A DNA stretch of 64,000 nt from Cupriavidus pauculus (lineage in GTDB: Bacteria > Pseudomonadota > Gammaproteobacteria > Burkholderiales > Burkholderiaceae): assembly GCF_008801835.1 (NCBI RefSeq), contig NZ_VZOW01000028.1, positions 1-64,000 on the forward strand, read 5' to 3'. Shown here piece by piece: positions 16,248 through 24,742 of the stretch. A program made the position numbers and the translations under genes. Under the pieces are notes generated by a model. That model did not search any database. It was not told the origin of the DNA and worked only from the letters and a program-made list of their open reading frames with translations. Numbering within the stretch: position 1 is the first letter of the stretch; the number at the start of each line of letters is the position of its first letter.

Positions 16248-17627
16248 ATGCTTACGCGCACGTGGATAAGCTGGCTTGCCTGCATGGCAACGGCAATGTT
16301 GATGGCGGCATGCGGCGGTGGCGGGGGTGGATCGGGGACAAGCGGCGCGGCGCCTGCGGGCAGCAACGGCGGAGCCGGCGGCAGCCCAGGCGGCACGGCG
16401 GCCGTGGCCAAGTCTTACACGCTGGTGATGAACCAGACCTCGGGCCAGGTCAGCATCGGCAATTCGATCACGCTGGTGGCGTCCGTCGTCGACGATCTTG
16501 GCAACGACGTGACGGGCTCCACAGCCTTTGTCTGGTCGACTTCGAACAACGCTGTGGCAGCGGTATCCAGCAGCACTGTTCCGGGTAGCGCGCTGGTTGG
16601 CGGCATCGGCACGGGCACGGCCACGATCAGCGTGGTGGCGACCGTGACCGGTGCCAGCGGCGCCACTACCGTGCTGCCGCAGTCCGCGGCCACCATCACC
16701 GTGGTGGCGCCGGGCGTGAAGACGTACAGCCTGGCGCTGCCCTATCCGGTGTTGTCGATGACGGACGGACAGGTATTGCCGGTCACGGCGTCGCTGATCG
16801 ACAGCGATGGCGCCGATCGCTCCGCGACGGCCACCGGTTGGACCTGGCGCAGCAGCGCGGCGGCGGTGCAGGTCACGGGCGCGGCCAATGTCGGCACCTT
16901 GCGCGGCGTAAATGCCAGCGACACGCCGGCGCAATCGACCGTGAGCGTCCAGGTGACGGCCCCGGACGGCAACACGCTGACCGCATCGTTCTTCGTCTCG
17001 GTGTTCAAGAGCAGCGTATCGACGTATCGACTGGTGCTGTCGCAGTTCGGCACGCAGATCAACGCGCTGAACGTGCTCAACGGCTATCCGCAAACCTACG
17101 ATTCGCGCGTGGTGCGTCACGATGAAAGCGATGCCACGGCGGATTTCAGCGGCCTGTGGACGTATATGACCACTTCGCCGTCGCTGGCCGTGCTGCCCAA
17201 TTCGGCCACGCGCGTGACTACGGTCAGCACCAGCCGCGCAAACGGCGCGTCGCCGCTGCAAAGCGTGCTGTCGGAGATGGCCGGCAGCCTCACGTTGAGT
17301 GCCGAGCCGCGTGCCACGCTGCTAGTGACCGAGCAGCCGACGTGGGCGCTGGTCTATGACGGTCCGAATCCGCTGGTGGTGCCGGGCGGCGGCATACCGA
17401 TCGCCGCGCACATCATGCATCGCGGTATCGACGAGGGCATCATGGGCTGCAACGGCACCTGGGCCTGGGCGGTCAGAAGCGGACCGGTGTCGATCAACCA
17501 GACATTCCCGCCCAATCTGGCGACGATCGTGCCCACCGGCTCGGGTCCGTTCACGGTCACCGTGTCTTGCACCGCCGGACCGGAGGCGATGCCGGTGACG
17601 CTGATCATCCCGGGCACCGTGCAATAA
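16248..17627 (+). CDS. Hypothetical lipoprotein with Ig-like repeats
   Basis: 459 aa. Type II signal peptide with lipobox LMAAC (Cys21), then a Gly/Ser-rich tether (CGGGGGGSG...GGSPGG), and at least two Ig-like (BIG2-type) modules of about 95-100 residues beginning SYTLVMNQTSGQVSIGNSITLVASVVDD and TYSLALPYPVLSMTDGQVLPVTASLIDSD (each motif given only in part). The C-terminal part holds a Cys pair (MGCNG and VSCTAG) that could form a disulfide. Likely an outer-membrane-anchored surface or periplasmic protein; no enzyme motif is visible. AACGGGGGAGCG precedes the ATG. Confidence 0.75.
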   Translation: MLTRTWISWLACMATAMLMAACGGGGGGSGTSGAAPAGSNGGAGGSPGGTAAVAKSYTLVMNQTSGQVSIGNSITLVASVVDDLGNDVTGSTAFVWSTSNNAVAAVSSSTVPGSALVGGIGTGTATISVVATVTGASGATTVLPQSAATITVVAPGVKTYSLALPYPVLSMTDGQVLPVTASLIDSDGADRSATATGWTWRSSAAAVQVTGAANVGTLRGVNASDTPAQSTVSVQVTAPDGNTLTASFFVSVFKSSVSTYRLVLSQFGTQINALNVLNGYPQTYDSRVVRHDESDATADFSGLWTYMTTSPSLAVLPNSATRVTTVSTSRANGASPLQSVLSEMAGSLTLSAEPRATLLVTEQPTWALVYDGPNPLVVPGGGIPIAAHIMHRGIDEGIMGCNGTWAWAVRSGPVSINQTFPPNLATIVPTGSGPFTVTVSCTAGPEAMPVTLIIPGTVQ

Positions 17628-17793
17628 CGGCAACGGGCCGGCGCCCGTGAACCAGCAAACGCCTGCTGCGGCCGCGGCTGCGGCAGGCGCTTTTCGTTGC
17701 AGCGGCAGCGCACGCAAAGCGCGGGATGCGTACCCGTTTCTGCGTGGCGTTCATGCGCTGTCGCCGCGTCGGCAAGTCACCTCGATCACCCAG

Positions 17794-17826
17794 AAAAAAC
17801 GGCGACCCGAGGGTCGCCGTTTGCAT
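17794..17826. terminator. Bidirectional terminator
   Basis: Stem AAACGGCGACCC (17797-17808) and GGGTCGCCGTTT (17811-17822). On the minus strand it ends in six T, serving the Feo operon; on the plus strand it can serve the lipoprotein gene about 170 bp upstream. Confidence 0.8.
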
Positions 17827-17842
17827 GTCGTGGTGGTCCGGA

Positions 17843-18160
17843 TCACGGCTTGCGTGAGAAGCGGATGATCTGCTCGTGGCTTGCCGCCGTAGCCCCGGTC
17901 GCCCCGGATGTATTCGATCCGCACGAGCCGCAGCCGCTGTTTGTATCGCAGCCGCTGGCGCAGCCCGCCGCCTGCGTCGGCGCCAGACGCTGCACCAGCC
18001 ATGCACGCCAGCCTTTGGCCGAGACGCCGCCCAGCGCGGCGGCCAGGTTCGCTTTCACGCGCTCGCGCGTGCGCGGCATGTAGCGAGCCACGACGTGCAC
18101 GGCACAGCCCAGCACGATCAGCGGGACCAGCAGGGTTTCAAAGGCGTGGTAGAGCGTCAT
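17843..18160 (-). CDS. FeoB-associated Cys-rich small membrane protein (DUF6587-like)
   Basis: 105 aa. One transmembrane helix at about 8-26, a basic cytoplasmic stretch (PRTRERVKANL), and then a Cys cluster CASGCDTNSGCGSCGS near residues 67-82. It follows feoB by 43 bp on the same strand, the position of FeoC or FeoB-associated Cys-rich proteins in other bacteria. I infer that it helps FeoB-mediated ferrous iron uptake, possibly through metal binding or an iron-sulfur cluster, but this is not proven for the family. Confidence 0.7.
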   Translation of the reverse strand: MTLYHAFETLLVPLIVLGCAVHVVARYMPRTRERVKANLAAALGGVSAKGWRAWLVQRLAPTQAAGCASGCDTNSGCGSCGSNTSGATGATAASHEQIIRFSRKP

Positions 18161-18203
18161 GATGGCTGTTGGATTGGATAACTGCGCTGCCGTTTCCGTG
18201 CGA

Positions 18204-20063
18204 TCAGCTGAACATCAACGCCACGCGATAGGTGATGAACGACGCGAGGTAGGCCAGGCCCGTCAGGTAGGCGGCCGAGGCGGCCATCACCTTCCAGGAA
18301 TTGGTCTCGCGGCGGATCACCGCCAGCGTGGAAATGCACTGCGGGGCAAACACGTACCAGGCCAGCAGCGACAGCGCCGTGGCCAGCGACCATTGCGCGG
18401 CGATCATCGGCGCCAGCTGCACGGCCACCGTGTCATCGCTGCCGGATAGCGCGTACACCGTCGCCAGCGCGCCCACGGCCACTTCGCGCGCGGCCAGACC
18501 AGGCACCAGCGCCACGCAGATCTGCCAGTTGAAGCCGATTGGCGCAAACACATGTTCCAGCGCCTGGCCGATCATGCCTGCAAAACTGTAGTCGATCGGC
18601 GGCAGGGTGGCGCCGGCCGGCGGCGACGGGAAGCTGGCCAGAAACCACAACAGCACGGTCAGCGTCAGGATCACCTTGCCCACGCGCGACAGAAAAATCC
18701 GCGCGCGTTCCCACAGGCCGATGGCGATATCGCGCGGATTGGGCACGCGGTACGACGGCAGCTCCATCAGCAGCGGATGATCGGTGCGGTCGCGGCGGAA
18801 CCACTTGAGCACGTATGCCACCACCAGCGCGCTGACGATGCCGGCCACATACAGCGCGAACAGCACCAGGCCCTGCAGGTTGAACATGCCGCCGACGGTC
18901 CGCTCGGGAATGAACGCGCCGATCAGCAGCGCATACACGGGCAGCCGCGCCGAACACGTCATCAGCGGCGCCACGAGGATCGTGGTCAGGCGGTCGCGCG
19001 GGTCCTGAATCGTGCGGGTGGCCATGATGCCGGGGATCGCGCACGCAAAGCTCGACAGCAGCGGAATGAACGATCGTCCCGACAAGCCCGCGCCCATCAT
19101 TAGCCGATCGAGCAGGAACGCGGCGCGCGGCAGGTAGCCCGATTCCTCGAGCGTCAGGATGAACAGAAACAGGATCAGGATCTGCGGCAAAAAGACCACC
19201 ACGCTGCCAAGGCCTGCGATCAGGCCATCGACCAGCAGGCTCTTGAGCATGCCGTCGGGCAGCATCGCGCCCAGCCATTCGCCGAACCAGTGCACGCCGG
19301 CCTCGATGCCGTCCATCATCGGCGCGGCCCACGAGAACACAGCCTGGAACATAAAGAACAGCAGTACCGCAAGAATGACCAGACCGAATACCGGATGCAG
19401 CACGACGCGATCCATCGCATCGTCGAAGCGCGCGGTGCGCGTCGGCATGGTGACGGCGATATCGAGCAGGCGCTTCACTTCGGCGTGCGTGTCGAGTTCC
19501 GACACGCTGTCGAGCGGCTGCGCGGGCGGCGCCGGCGGCAGTGATTCGTCGAACAGGCGGACCAGCCCGGCCGCGCCGTCGCGCTTGACCGCGACGGTTT
19601 GCACGACGGGCACGCCCAGCGCCTGCGAAAGCGCCTCGCGGTCGATCAGGATGCCGCGGCGCGCAGCCGCATCGCTCATATTGAGCACCACCACCATCGG
19701 CAGGCCGAGGCGGCGCAATTCCAGCACGAAGCGCAGGTGCAGGCGCAGGTTGGTGGCGTCGACCACCGACACCAGTAGGTCCGGGCGTGCCTCGCCGGGG
19801 CGCTGCCCCATGCAGACTTCCCGCGTGATCGCCTCGTCAAGGCTGGCCGAGTGCAGGCTGTAGGCGCCCGGCAGATCGAGGATGCGGACCGTGCGGCCGG
19901 CGGGCGACGTAAATACGCCTTCCTTGCGCTCGACGGTCACGCCGGCATAGTTGGCCACCTTTTGGCGGCTGCCGGTCAGGCGGTTGAACAACGCGGTCTT
20001 GCCGCAGTTGGGATTACCTACCAGCGCAATGCGCAGGGCGGAGGGATGCTGTGCAACTGACAT
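18204..20063 (-). CDS. feoB: Ferrous iron transporter B
   Basis: 619 aa, the shorter FeoB type. It imports Fe(II) across the inner membrane. The N-terminal G domain has G1 GNPNCGKT (residues 16-23), the Thr switch in AGVTVERKEG, G3 DLPGAYS and G4 NMSD. The membrane domain has two Gate motifs, with SFACAIPGIMATRT and the second core ending in the repeated C-terminal helices. Start ATG at 20063. The gene lies 33 bp after feoA and before the Cys-rich protein, forming feoA-feoB-DUF6587. Confidence 0.95.
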   Translation of the reverse strand: MSVAQHPSALRIALVGNPNCGKTALFNRLTGSRQKVANYAGVTVERKEGVFTSPAGRTVRILDLPGAYSLHSASLDEAITREVCMGQRPGEARPDLLVSVVDATNLRLHLRFVLELRRLGLPMVVVLNMSDAAARRGILIDREALSQALGVPVVQTVAVKRDGAAGLVRLFDESLPPAPPAQPLDSVSELDTHAEVKRLLDIAVTMPTRTARFDDAMDRVVLHPVFGLVILAVLLFFMFQAVFSWAAPMMDGIEAGVHWFGEWLGAMLPDGMLKSLLVDGLIAGLGSVVVFLPQILILFLFILTLEESGYLPRAAFLLDRLMMGAGLSGRSFIPLLSSFACAIPGIMATRTIQDPRDRLTTILVAPLMTCSARLPVYALLIGAFIPERTVGGMFNLQGLVLFALYVAGIVSALVVAYVLKWFRRDRTDHPLLMELPSYRVPNPRDIAIGLWERARIFLSRVGKVILTLTVLLWFLASFPSPPAGATLPPIDYSFAGMIGQALEHVFAPIGFNWQICVALVPGLAAREVAVGALATVYALSGSDDTVAVQLAPMIAAQWSLATALSLLAWYVFAPQCISTLAVIRRETNSWKVMAASAAYLTGLAYLASFITYRVALMFS

Positions 20064-20096
20064 GATGAGCGGGATCCTGGCGGCGTCGGGCGGCCT

Positions 20097-20402
20097 TCAC
20101 GCAATGCGCTTGGCGGCGTCAGGCGTATCGGCCTGGCTGGCGGGGACAATGCTGGAAATCGTCGCGGAGGCAATCTCCACGGCAATGCGGTCCGCTTCCG
20201 AGCGGCGCAGCGCAAATCGCGTGAAGCCCACCTGCGCGACCAGCGGGTCCTTGCCAAACGGGCCGAAGGTGATGATCTGCACGGTTTCTCCCGGCACAAA
20301 GCCGAGATCGCGCAGGCGGCGCGCGACGGGATCGTTCGGGGTGGCATCGTCCACCGATTTCACGATGGCGACCGTGCGCCGGGACAGTTCAGACAACCGC
20401 AT
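20097..20402 (-). CDS. feoA: Ferrous iron transport protein A
   Basis: 101 aa with an SH3-like FeoA fold: MRLSELSRRTVAIVKSVDD, then LRDLGFVPGETVQIITFGPFGKDPLVAQVGFTRFALRRSEA (motif given in parts of the family core). FeoA stimulates or regulates FeoB from the cytoplasm. Start at the ATG at 20402; the frame is open far upstream but carries no further family sequence. A Fur-like site lies about 66-86 bp upstream. Confidence 0.9.
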   Translation of the reverse strand: MRLSELSRRTVAIVKSVDDATPNDPVARRLRDLGFVPGETVQIITFGPFGKDPLVAQVGFTRFALRRSEADRIAVEIASATISSIVPASQADTPDAAKRIA

Positions 20403-20467
20403 ATGCTTCCAGTCCAAGGGCGGGATCACCGCCGCGCAACAGGCCAAAAACGCCTGTCGGGTACGTA

Positions 20468-20492
20468 AATAGAAATCGTTCTCGATTGTATA
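20468..20492 (-). promoter_or_regulatory. Fur-like box and promoter of the feo operon
   Basis: On the minus strand the sequence AATCGAGAACGATTTCTATT resembles the core GAGAA-T/C-N-ATTCTC of Fur boxes. It overlaps TATACAAT (from 20492), a plausible -10 element. Iron-responsive control of feoAB by Fur is well known in proteobacteria; the site itself is inference. Confidence 0.5.
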
Positions 20493-20731
20493 GCATTCAC
20501 GCCGTTTTCGTGCCTTTATGGCAAGCGAGGCCGCAACCTGGCGGGCGAAAAGATCGATGCAATGAGGGGCGCTGGCCGGCATCAGGTGCAGTGAGATTCC
20601 CCTCGTTCCTCGCAGCAATGAGCGGGAAATTCCGGCGTGTTCTTGCGAATAACGCATTTGCGGTATTGGCCGAACGCAGTCGGCAGCATAAGCTGCGGGC
20701 ACGCTGAACACCCCGTTCCACGCGTACTTTC

Positions 20732-20768
20732 AAAAGCCACTGGTCTTCTTGCCAGTGGCTTTTTTCTC
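20732..20768. terminator. Terminator hairpin, best read on the plus strand
   Basis: AAAAGCCACTGG (20732-20743) and CCAGTGGCTTTT (20752-20763) with an 8-nt loop. The plus strand continues TTTTTTCTC; the minus strand has four T and can serve the LysR gene ending at 20813. Confidence 0.75.
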
Positions 20769-20812
20769 TCCGGCGCCGATCGGCGCCGATGGCGTGCAAA
20801 TCGGCGCGGCGA

Positions 20813-21706
20813 TCAGCCCGCCTCCGCAGCCATCGCAGCCTTGACCGTTTCGACAAAGTGGTCGCGCGCGGGATGGTCGGGCATCGTTTTCCAGACGCAA
20901 TAGACCTCCGACGGCACTGTGGAATCGGCCAGCGGCCGGAATGCGGCGCCGGCCATGCCGGAGCGTGCCATCGCGGCCGGCACCACCGCCACGCCCATGC
21001 CCTGGGAGACCAGCGAAACCACCGACAGCCAGTGCCGCACTTCATGCTGAATACGCGGATAAAAGCCCTGCGCCGCGCACATATCGAAGATACGGCTGTA
21101 GTAGTCCGGCGACGCCTTGCGCGAGAACAGCACAAATGGCTCGCCGCGCAGGTCCGCCAGCGCCAGTTCGGCACGCGCCGTCAGCGGGTGATCGGCGGGC
21201 ATGCAGCAGACAAAAGGCTCGGTATGCGCGAGCGTGGCGGCCAGTTCGTCGGGTACGCGGCTGGTGTGGACGAAGCCAGCGTCCAGTTCGCCGTGCAGCA
21301 GCGCGTCGATCTGTTCCTGCGAATTGAGTTCGGTCAGTGCCACATGGATGCCCGGATAGCGCGCCTGGAATTCCTGCAGCCGTTGCGGCAGGCCGCGGTA
21401 CAGCATCGAGCCGACAAAGCCGACGCGCAACCGGCCCACCGCGCCGGCCTCGATCTCGCGCGCCAGCAGCCGCGCCGATTCCGCCTGCGCCAGCAATGCC
21501 GTGGCCGATTCCCGAAACGCTCGCCCGGCGGCGGTCAGTCGCACGCCACGGCTATCGCGCTCGAACAGGCGCGCCCCGACGGATGCTTCGAGCTGCTGGA
21601 TGTTGAGCGACAACGGCGGCTGCGAAATCGACAGCCGTTTCGCGGCGCGCCCGAAATGCAGTTCCTCGGCCAGCACGAGGAAATAGCGCAGATGGCGAAA
21701 TTCCAT
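20813..21706 (-). CDS. LysR family transcriptional regulator
   Basis: 297 aa. HTH at 1-60 (FGRAAKRLSISQPPLSLNIQQLE), effector domain about 90-290 with LRVGFVGSMLYRGLP. It belongs to the CbbR/CatM-like branch that begins MEFRHLRYFL. Divergent from the acyl-CoA dehydrogenase, Bug, CoA-transferase operon over 126 bp, which makes it the likely regulator of that operon. Confidence 0.92.
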   Translation of the reverse strand: MEFRHLRYFLVLAEELHFGRAAKRLSISQPPLSLNIQQLEASVGARLFERDSRGVRLTAAGRAFRESATALLAQAESARLLAREIEAGAVGRLRVGFVGSMLYRGLPQRLQEFQARYPGIHVALTELNSQEQIDALLHGELDAGFVHTSRVPDELAATLAHTEPFVCCMPADHPLTARAELALADLRGEPFVLFSRKASPDYYSRIFDMCAAQGFYPRIQHEVRHWLSVVSLVSQGMGVAVVPAAMARSGMAGAAFRPLADSTVPSEVYCVWKTMPDHPARDHFVETVKAAMAAEAG

Positions 21707-21710
21707 GGCG

Positions 21711-21725
21711 ATATAAAAATTATAT
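21711..21725. promoter_or_regulatory. Candidate LysR operator
   Basis: Perfect dyad ATATAA-AAA-TTATAT, with the T-N11-A spacing of LysR sites, in an AT-rich island of the divergent LysR/acyl-CoA dehydrogenase intergenic region, 5 bp from the LysR start. Autoregulation and control of the divergent operon are inferred. Confidence 0.45.
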
Positions 21726-21832
21726 GGATCGAGTCAATTTTAGAATTAGACACGAATCGTTGCGCATCAAATAATGCGTCCCAAACCATCCCGCCCCAAT
21801 TCGCAGGGCGGGAGCTTCCGGAGACACATTCG

Positions 21833-23650
21833 ATGCCGACCAGCGCCGTCCGCCCCGCTGCCCTTCAGGCGACCTCCGCCGCCCATGCTTCGCACGCCGC
21901 CCCGCCCGACGCTCATCCGGTCCCCGACCGTCACGGCGCGAGCCTTTTCACGGCGGATCCGGACCTGCGCGCGCTGTTGCCGCTCTATCTGCCGGCCGAC
22001 CTCTTCAATCACCTGCTGCCGCACCTGGAGCGCATGGGCGCCCTGGCCGGTGGCGTGCTGGACGAACTGGCCAATGTGGCCGACCACGCGCCGCCCACGC
22101 TGTCGCATCGCACGCGCAGCGGCTTCGATGCGCAGCGTATCCACAAGCATCCCGCCTATGTCGAACTGGAACGCGTGGCGTTTGCGGAATTCGGCCTCGC
22201 CGCGGCATCGCATCGCGGCGGCGTGCTCGGCTGGGACAAGCCGATGCCGCCCGCTGCCAAGTACGCGCTGACCTATCTGTTCGTTCAGGCCGAGTTCGGC
22301 TTGTGCTGCCCGTTGTCGATGACCGATTCCCTGACGCGCACGCTGCGCAAGTTCGGCGATCCGGCACTGGTCGAGCGCTTTTTGCCCAACCTGACCACGC
22401 AGGTTTTCGACGATCTCTACCAGGGCGCGATGTTCATGACCGAGCAGGGCGCGGGCTCCGACGTCGCGGCCACGGCCACGCGCGCGGTGCGCGACGACAG
22501 CGCCGAAGGCGGCTGGCGTCTGGTGGGCGACAAGTGGTTCTGCTCGAATCCGGACGCGGCGCTGGCGATGGTGCTGGCGCGCGTGGAAGACGCCGACGGC
22601 ACCGCCGTGGACGGCATCAAGGGCGTGTCGCTGTTCCTGCTGCCGCGCACGCTGGCCGACGGCAGCGCCAATCACTACCGCATCATCCGGCTCAAGGACA
22701 AGCTCGGCACGCGCTCGATGGCCAGCGGCGAGATCCGCCTCGAAGGCGCGCATGCCTACCTCGTCGGCGAGCCCGGCCGCGGTTTCGTGCAGATGGCCGA
22801 CATGATCAACAACTCGCGCCTGTCCAACGGCGTGCGTGCCGCCGGCCTGATGCGCCGCGCCCTTACGGAAGGACAATTCATCGCGCGTGAACGTCGCGCC
22901 TTCGGCAAGCGCCTGACGGACATGCCGCTGATGCGTCGCCAGTTGCTCAAGCTCACGCTGCCGACCGAACAGGCGCGCACGATGGTGTTCCAGACCGCCG
23001 AAGCGCTGCGCCGCGCCGATGCTGGCGAATCCGACGCTTATCCGCTGATGCGCATCTTGACGCCGCTGATCAAGTTCCGCGCGTGCCGCGATGCGCGCAA
23101 GGTGACCGGCGACGCGATGGAGATCCGTGGCGGCTGCGGGTATATCGAGGAATGGAGCGATCCGCGGCTGGTGCGCGACGCCCATCTCGGATCGATCTGG
23201 GAAGGCACCAGCAATATCGTCGCGCTCGATGTGCTGCGCGCGATCCGCCGCGAAGGGTCGCTGCCGGTGCTGCAGGCGCATTTGCAGGGCCTGCTGCGCG
23301 ATACGCCGCTCCATGCCACAGCCCGCGCCACCTTCGAGACCGCCATTGACAGCGCCGCCGCGCTGGCGACGCGCGCGGCCGATGCCGGCGCGGACGGCGA
23401 TGTCATGGCGCGCCAGGCTGCCTCCGCGCTTTATCACGTGACCAGCGCCGTCGCCATGGCGTGGGAAGCGGGCCGCATCGGATCGGTGCGCCGTATGCGT
23501 CTGGCGCAACTGGTGCTCGTGCATCGCGTGCTGCCGCAAGATCCGCTGGCGGGCGGCGCCGAACCCGAATGGCTGGCCGAAACGGTGGCTGCCCCGGCCG
23601 ATGGCGTTGCGCACGCGGCCGGGCAGGTCGATCAGGTCAACGTGTTCTGA
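21833..23650 (+). CDS. Acyl-CoA dehydrogenase family protein (large, AidB-like)
   Basis: 605 aa, longer than the usual 380-400. An N-terminal extension (about 1-100) precedes the core; FMTEQGAGSDVAAT is the FAD/substrate motif and GSIWEGTSNIVALD contains the conserved Trp-Glu-Gly-Thr-Ser segment. Large ACADs of the AidB/FadE-like group share this layout. The start at 21833 follows CGGAGACAC; a much longer in-frame extension upstream runs across the LysR gene and is rejected. It heads an operon with a Bug receptor and a CoA-transferase, suggesting activation and beta-oxidation of an imported carboxylic acid. Confidence 0.88.
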   Translation: MPTSAVRPAALQATSAAHASHAAPPDAHPVPDRHGASLFTADPDLRALLPLYLPADLFNHLLPHLERMGALAGGVLDELANVADHAPPTLSHRTRSGFDAQRIHKHPAYVELERVAFAEFGLAAASHRGGVLGWDKPMPPAAKYALTYLFVQAEFGLCCPLSMTDSLTRTLRKFGDPALVERFLPNLTTQVFDDLYQGAMFMTEQGAGSDVAATATRAVRDDSAEGGWRLVGDKWFCSNPDAALAMVLARVEDADGTAVDGIKGVSLFLLPRTLADGSANHYRIIRLKDKLGTRSMASGEIRLEGAHAYLVGEPGRGFVQMADMINNSRLSNGVRAAGLMRRALTEGQFIARERRAFGKRLTDMPLMRRQLLKLTLPTEQARTMVFQTAEALRRADAGESDAYPLMRILTPLIKFRACRDARKVTGDAMEIRGGCGYIEEWSDPRLVRDAHLGSIWEGTSNIVALDVLRAIRREGSLPVLQAHLQGLLRDTPLHATARATFETAIDSAAALATRAADAGADGDVMARQAASALYHVTSAVAMAWEAGRIGSVRRMRLAQLVLVHRVLPQDPLAGGAEPEWLAETVAAPADGVAHAAGQVDQVNVF

Positions 23651-23715
23651 ACGGCGTCACAGGCGCGCCACTGCGCCCCCGCACATAAAAACAGCTTTAC
23701 CGGAGACAACGCATC

Positions 23716-24714
23716 ATGCCCCAATGGCACCGCCGCGCGGCCCTGGCCGCATTCGCTTCCATGACCGCGTGCACGCTGCTTGCCGCAGCCACGCCCGCCT
23801 TTGCACAGAAGGATTTTCCAAGCAAGCCCATCATGATGGTGGTGACCTATCCGCCGGGCGGTCCCACCGACGCGATGGCCCGCACGCTGGCCGCCGCGCT
23901 GAAGAACAGCCTCGGCCAGCCGGTGGTGGTGGAAAACCGCGCCGGCGCCGGCGGCAACATCGGCGCGGAAGTCGTGGCCCGCGCGGAGCCCGATGGCTAC
24001 ACGCTGATGTTCGGGACGTCGGCGCCGCTGGCGATCAATGTCAGCCTCTATCGCAAGATCAACTACGACCCGATCAAGAGCTTTGCGCCCGTGATCCAGA
24101 TCGGCCATCTGCCCAACGTGCTGGTGGTCAATTCCGGCGTGCCCGCCCGCAACGTGCAGGAACTGATCGCCTACGGCAAGGCGCATCCGGGCAAGCTCAC
24201 CTATGCATCGTCCGGCAACGGCGCATCGTCGCATCTGGCCGGCGTGCTGTTCAACAACCTGGCCGGCACTGATTTCCAGCACGTGCCTTACAAGGGCACC
24301 GGCCCCGCGCTGAACGACCTGCTGGGCGGTCAGGTCAGCATGACCTTCACCGATGTGCTGACGGCGCTGCCGTTCATCAAGAGCGGTAAGGTGCGCGCGC
24401 TGGGCGTGACCACCAAGGGCCGCTCGCAGGCGCTGCCCGAGGTGCCCACCGTGGCCGAGCAGGGTGTCGCCGGTTTCGATGTTTCGGTATTCTTCGGCGT
24501 GGTGGCGCCGGCCGGTACGCCGCCCGCCGTGATCGGCAAGCTCAACCGCGCGTTTGCCGATGCGCTGCAGCAGCCCGACGTACGCAAGACGCTGCTGGCG
24601 CAAGGGCTGGAACTGGCGCCGTCCACATCGCCGGACCAGCTTGGCAGCTTCGTGAAATCCGAGGTGGCCAAATGGCGTACCGTGGTGCAGAAATCGGGCG
24701 CTCAGCTGGACTGA
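23716..24714 (+). CDS. Bug-type tripartite tricarboxylate transporter substrate-binding protein
   Basis: 332 aa. Signal peptide to PAFA/QKD (about residue 30); Bug signature FPSKPIMMVVTYPPGGPTDAMAR, PDGYTLMFGTS and HVPYKGTGPALNDLLGGQ. It has no TctA/B partner in the window. Position 65 bp after the acyl-CoA dehydrogenase and 28 bp before the CoA-transferase indicates that it captures the acid these enzymes process. CCGGAGACA precedes the ATG. Confidence 0.92.
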   Translation: MPQWHRRAALAAFASMTACTLLAAATPAFAQKDFPSKPIMMVVTYPPGGPTDAMARTLAAALKNSLGQPVVVENRAGAGGNIGAEVVARAEPDGYTLMFGTSAPLAINVSLYRKINYDPIKSFAPVIQIGHLPNVLVVNSGVPARNVQELIAYGKAHPGKLTYASSGNGASSHLAGVLFNNLAGTDFQHVPYKGTGPALNDLLGGQVSMTFTDVLTALPFIKSGKVRALGVTTKGRSQALPEVPTVAEQGVAGFDVSVFFGVVAPAGTPPAVIGKLNRAFADALQQPDVRKTLLAQGLELAPSTSPDQLGSFVKSEVAKWRTVVQKSGAQLD

Positions 24715-24742
24715 TCGCCACACATAACAACAAGGAAGAGAC

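Noticed and set aside
20789..21832. N-terminal extension of the large acyl-CoA dehydrogenase to 20789
   Set aside because: It overlaps the LysR gene on the other strand and has no family sequence; a Shine-Dalgarno precedes the ATG at 21833.
21767..23614. 615-codon minus-strand frame opposite the acyl-CoA dehydrogenase
   Set aside because: Arg/His/Gln-rich shadow translation without any recognisable domain.
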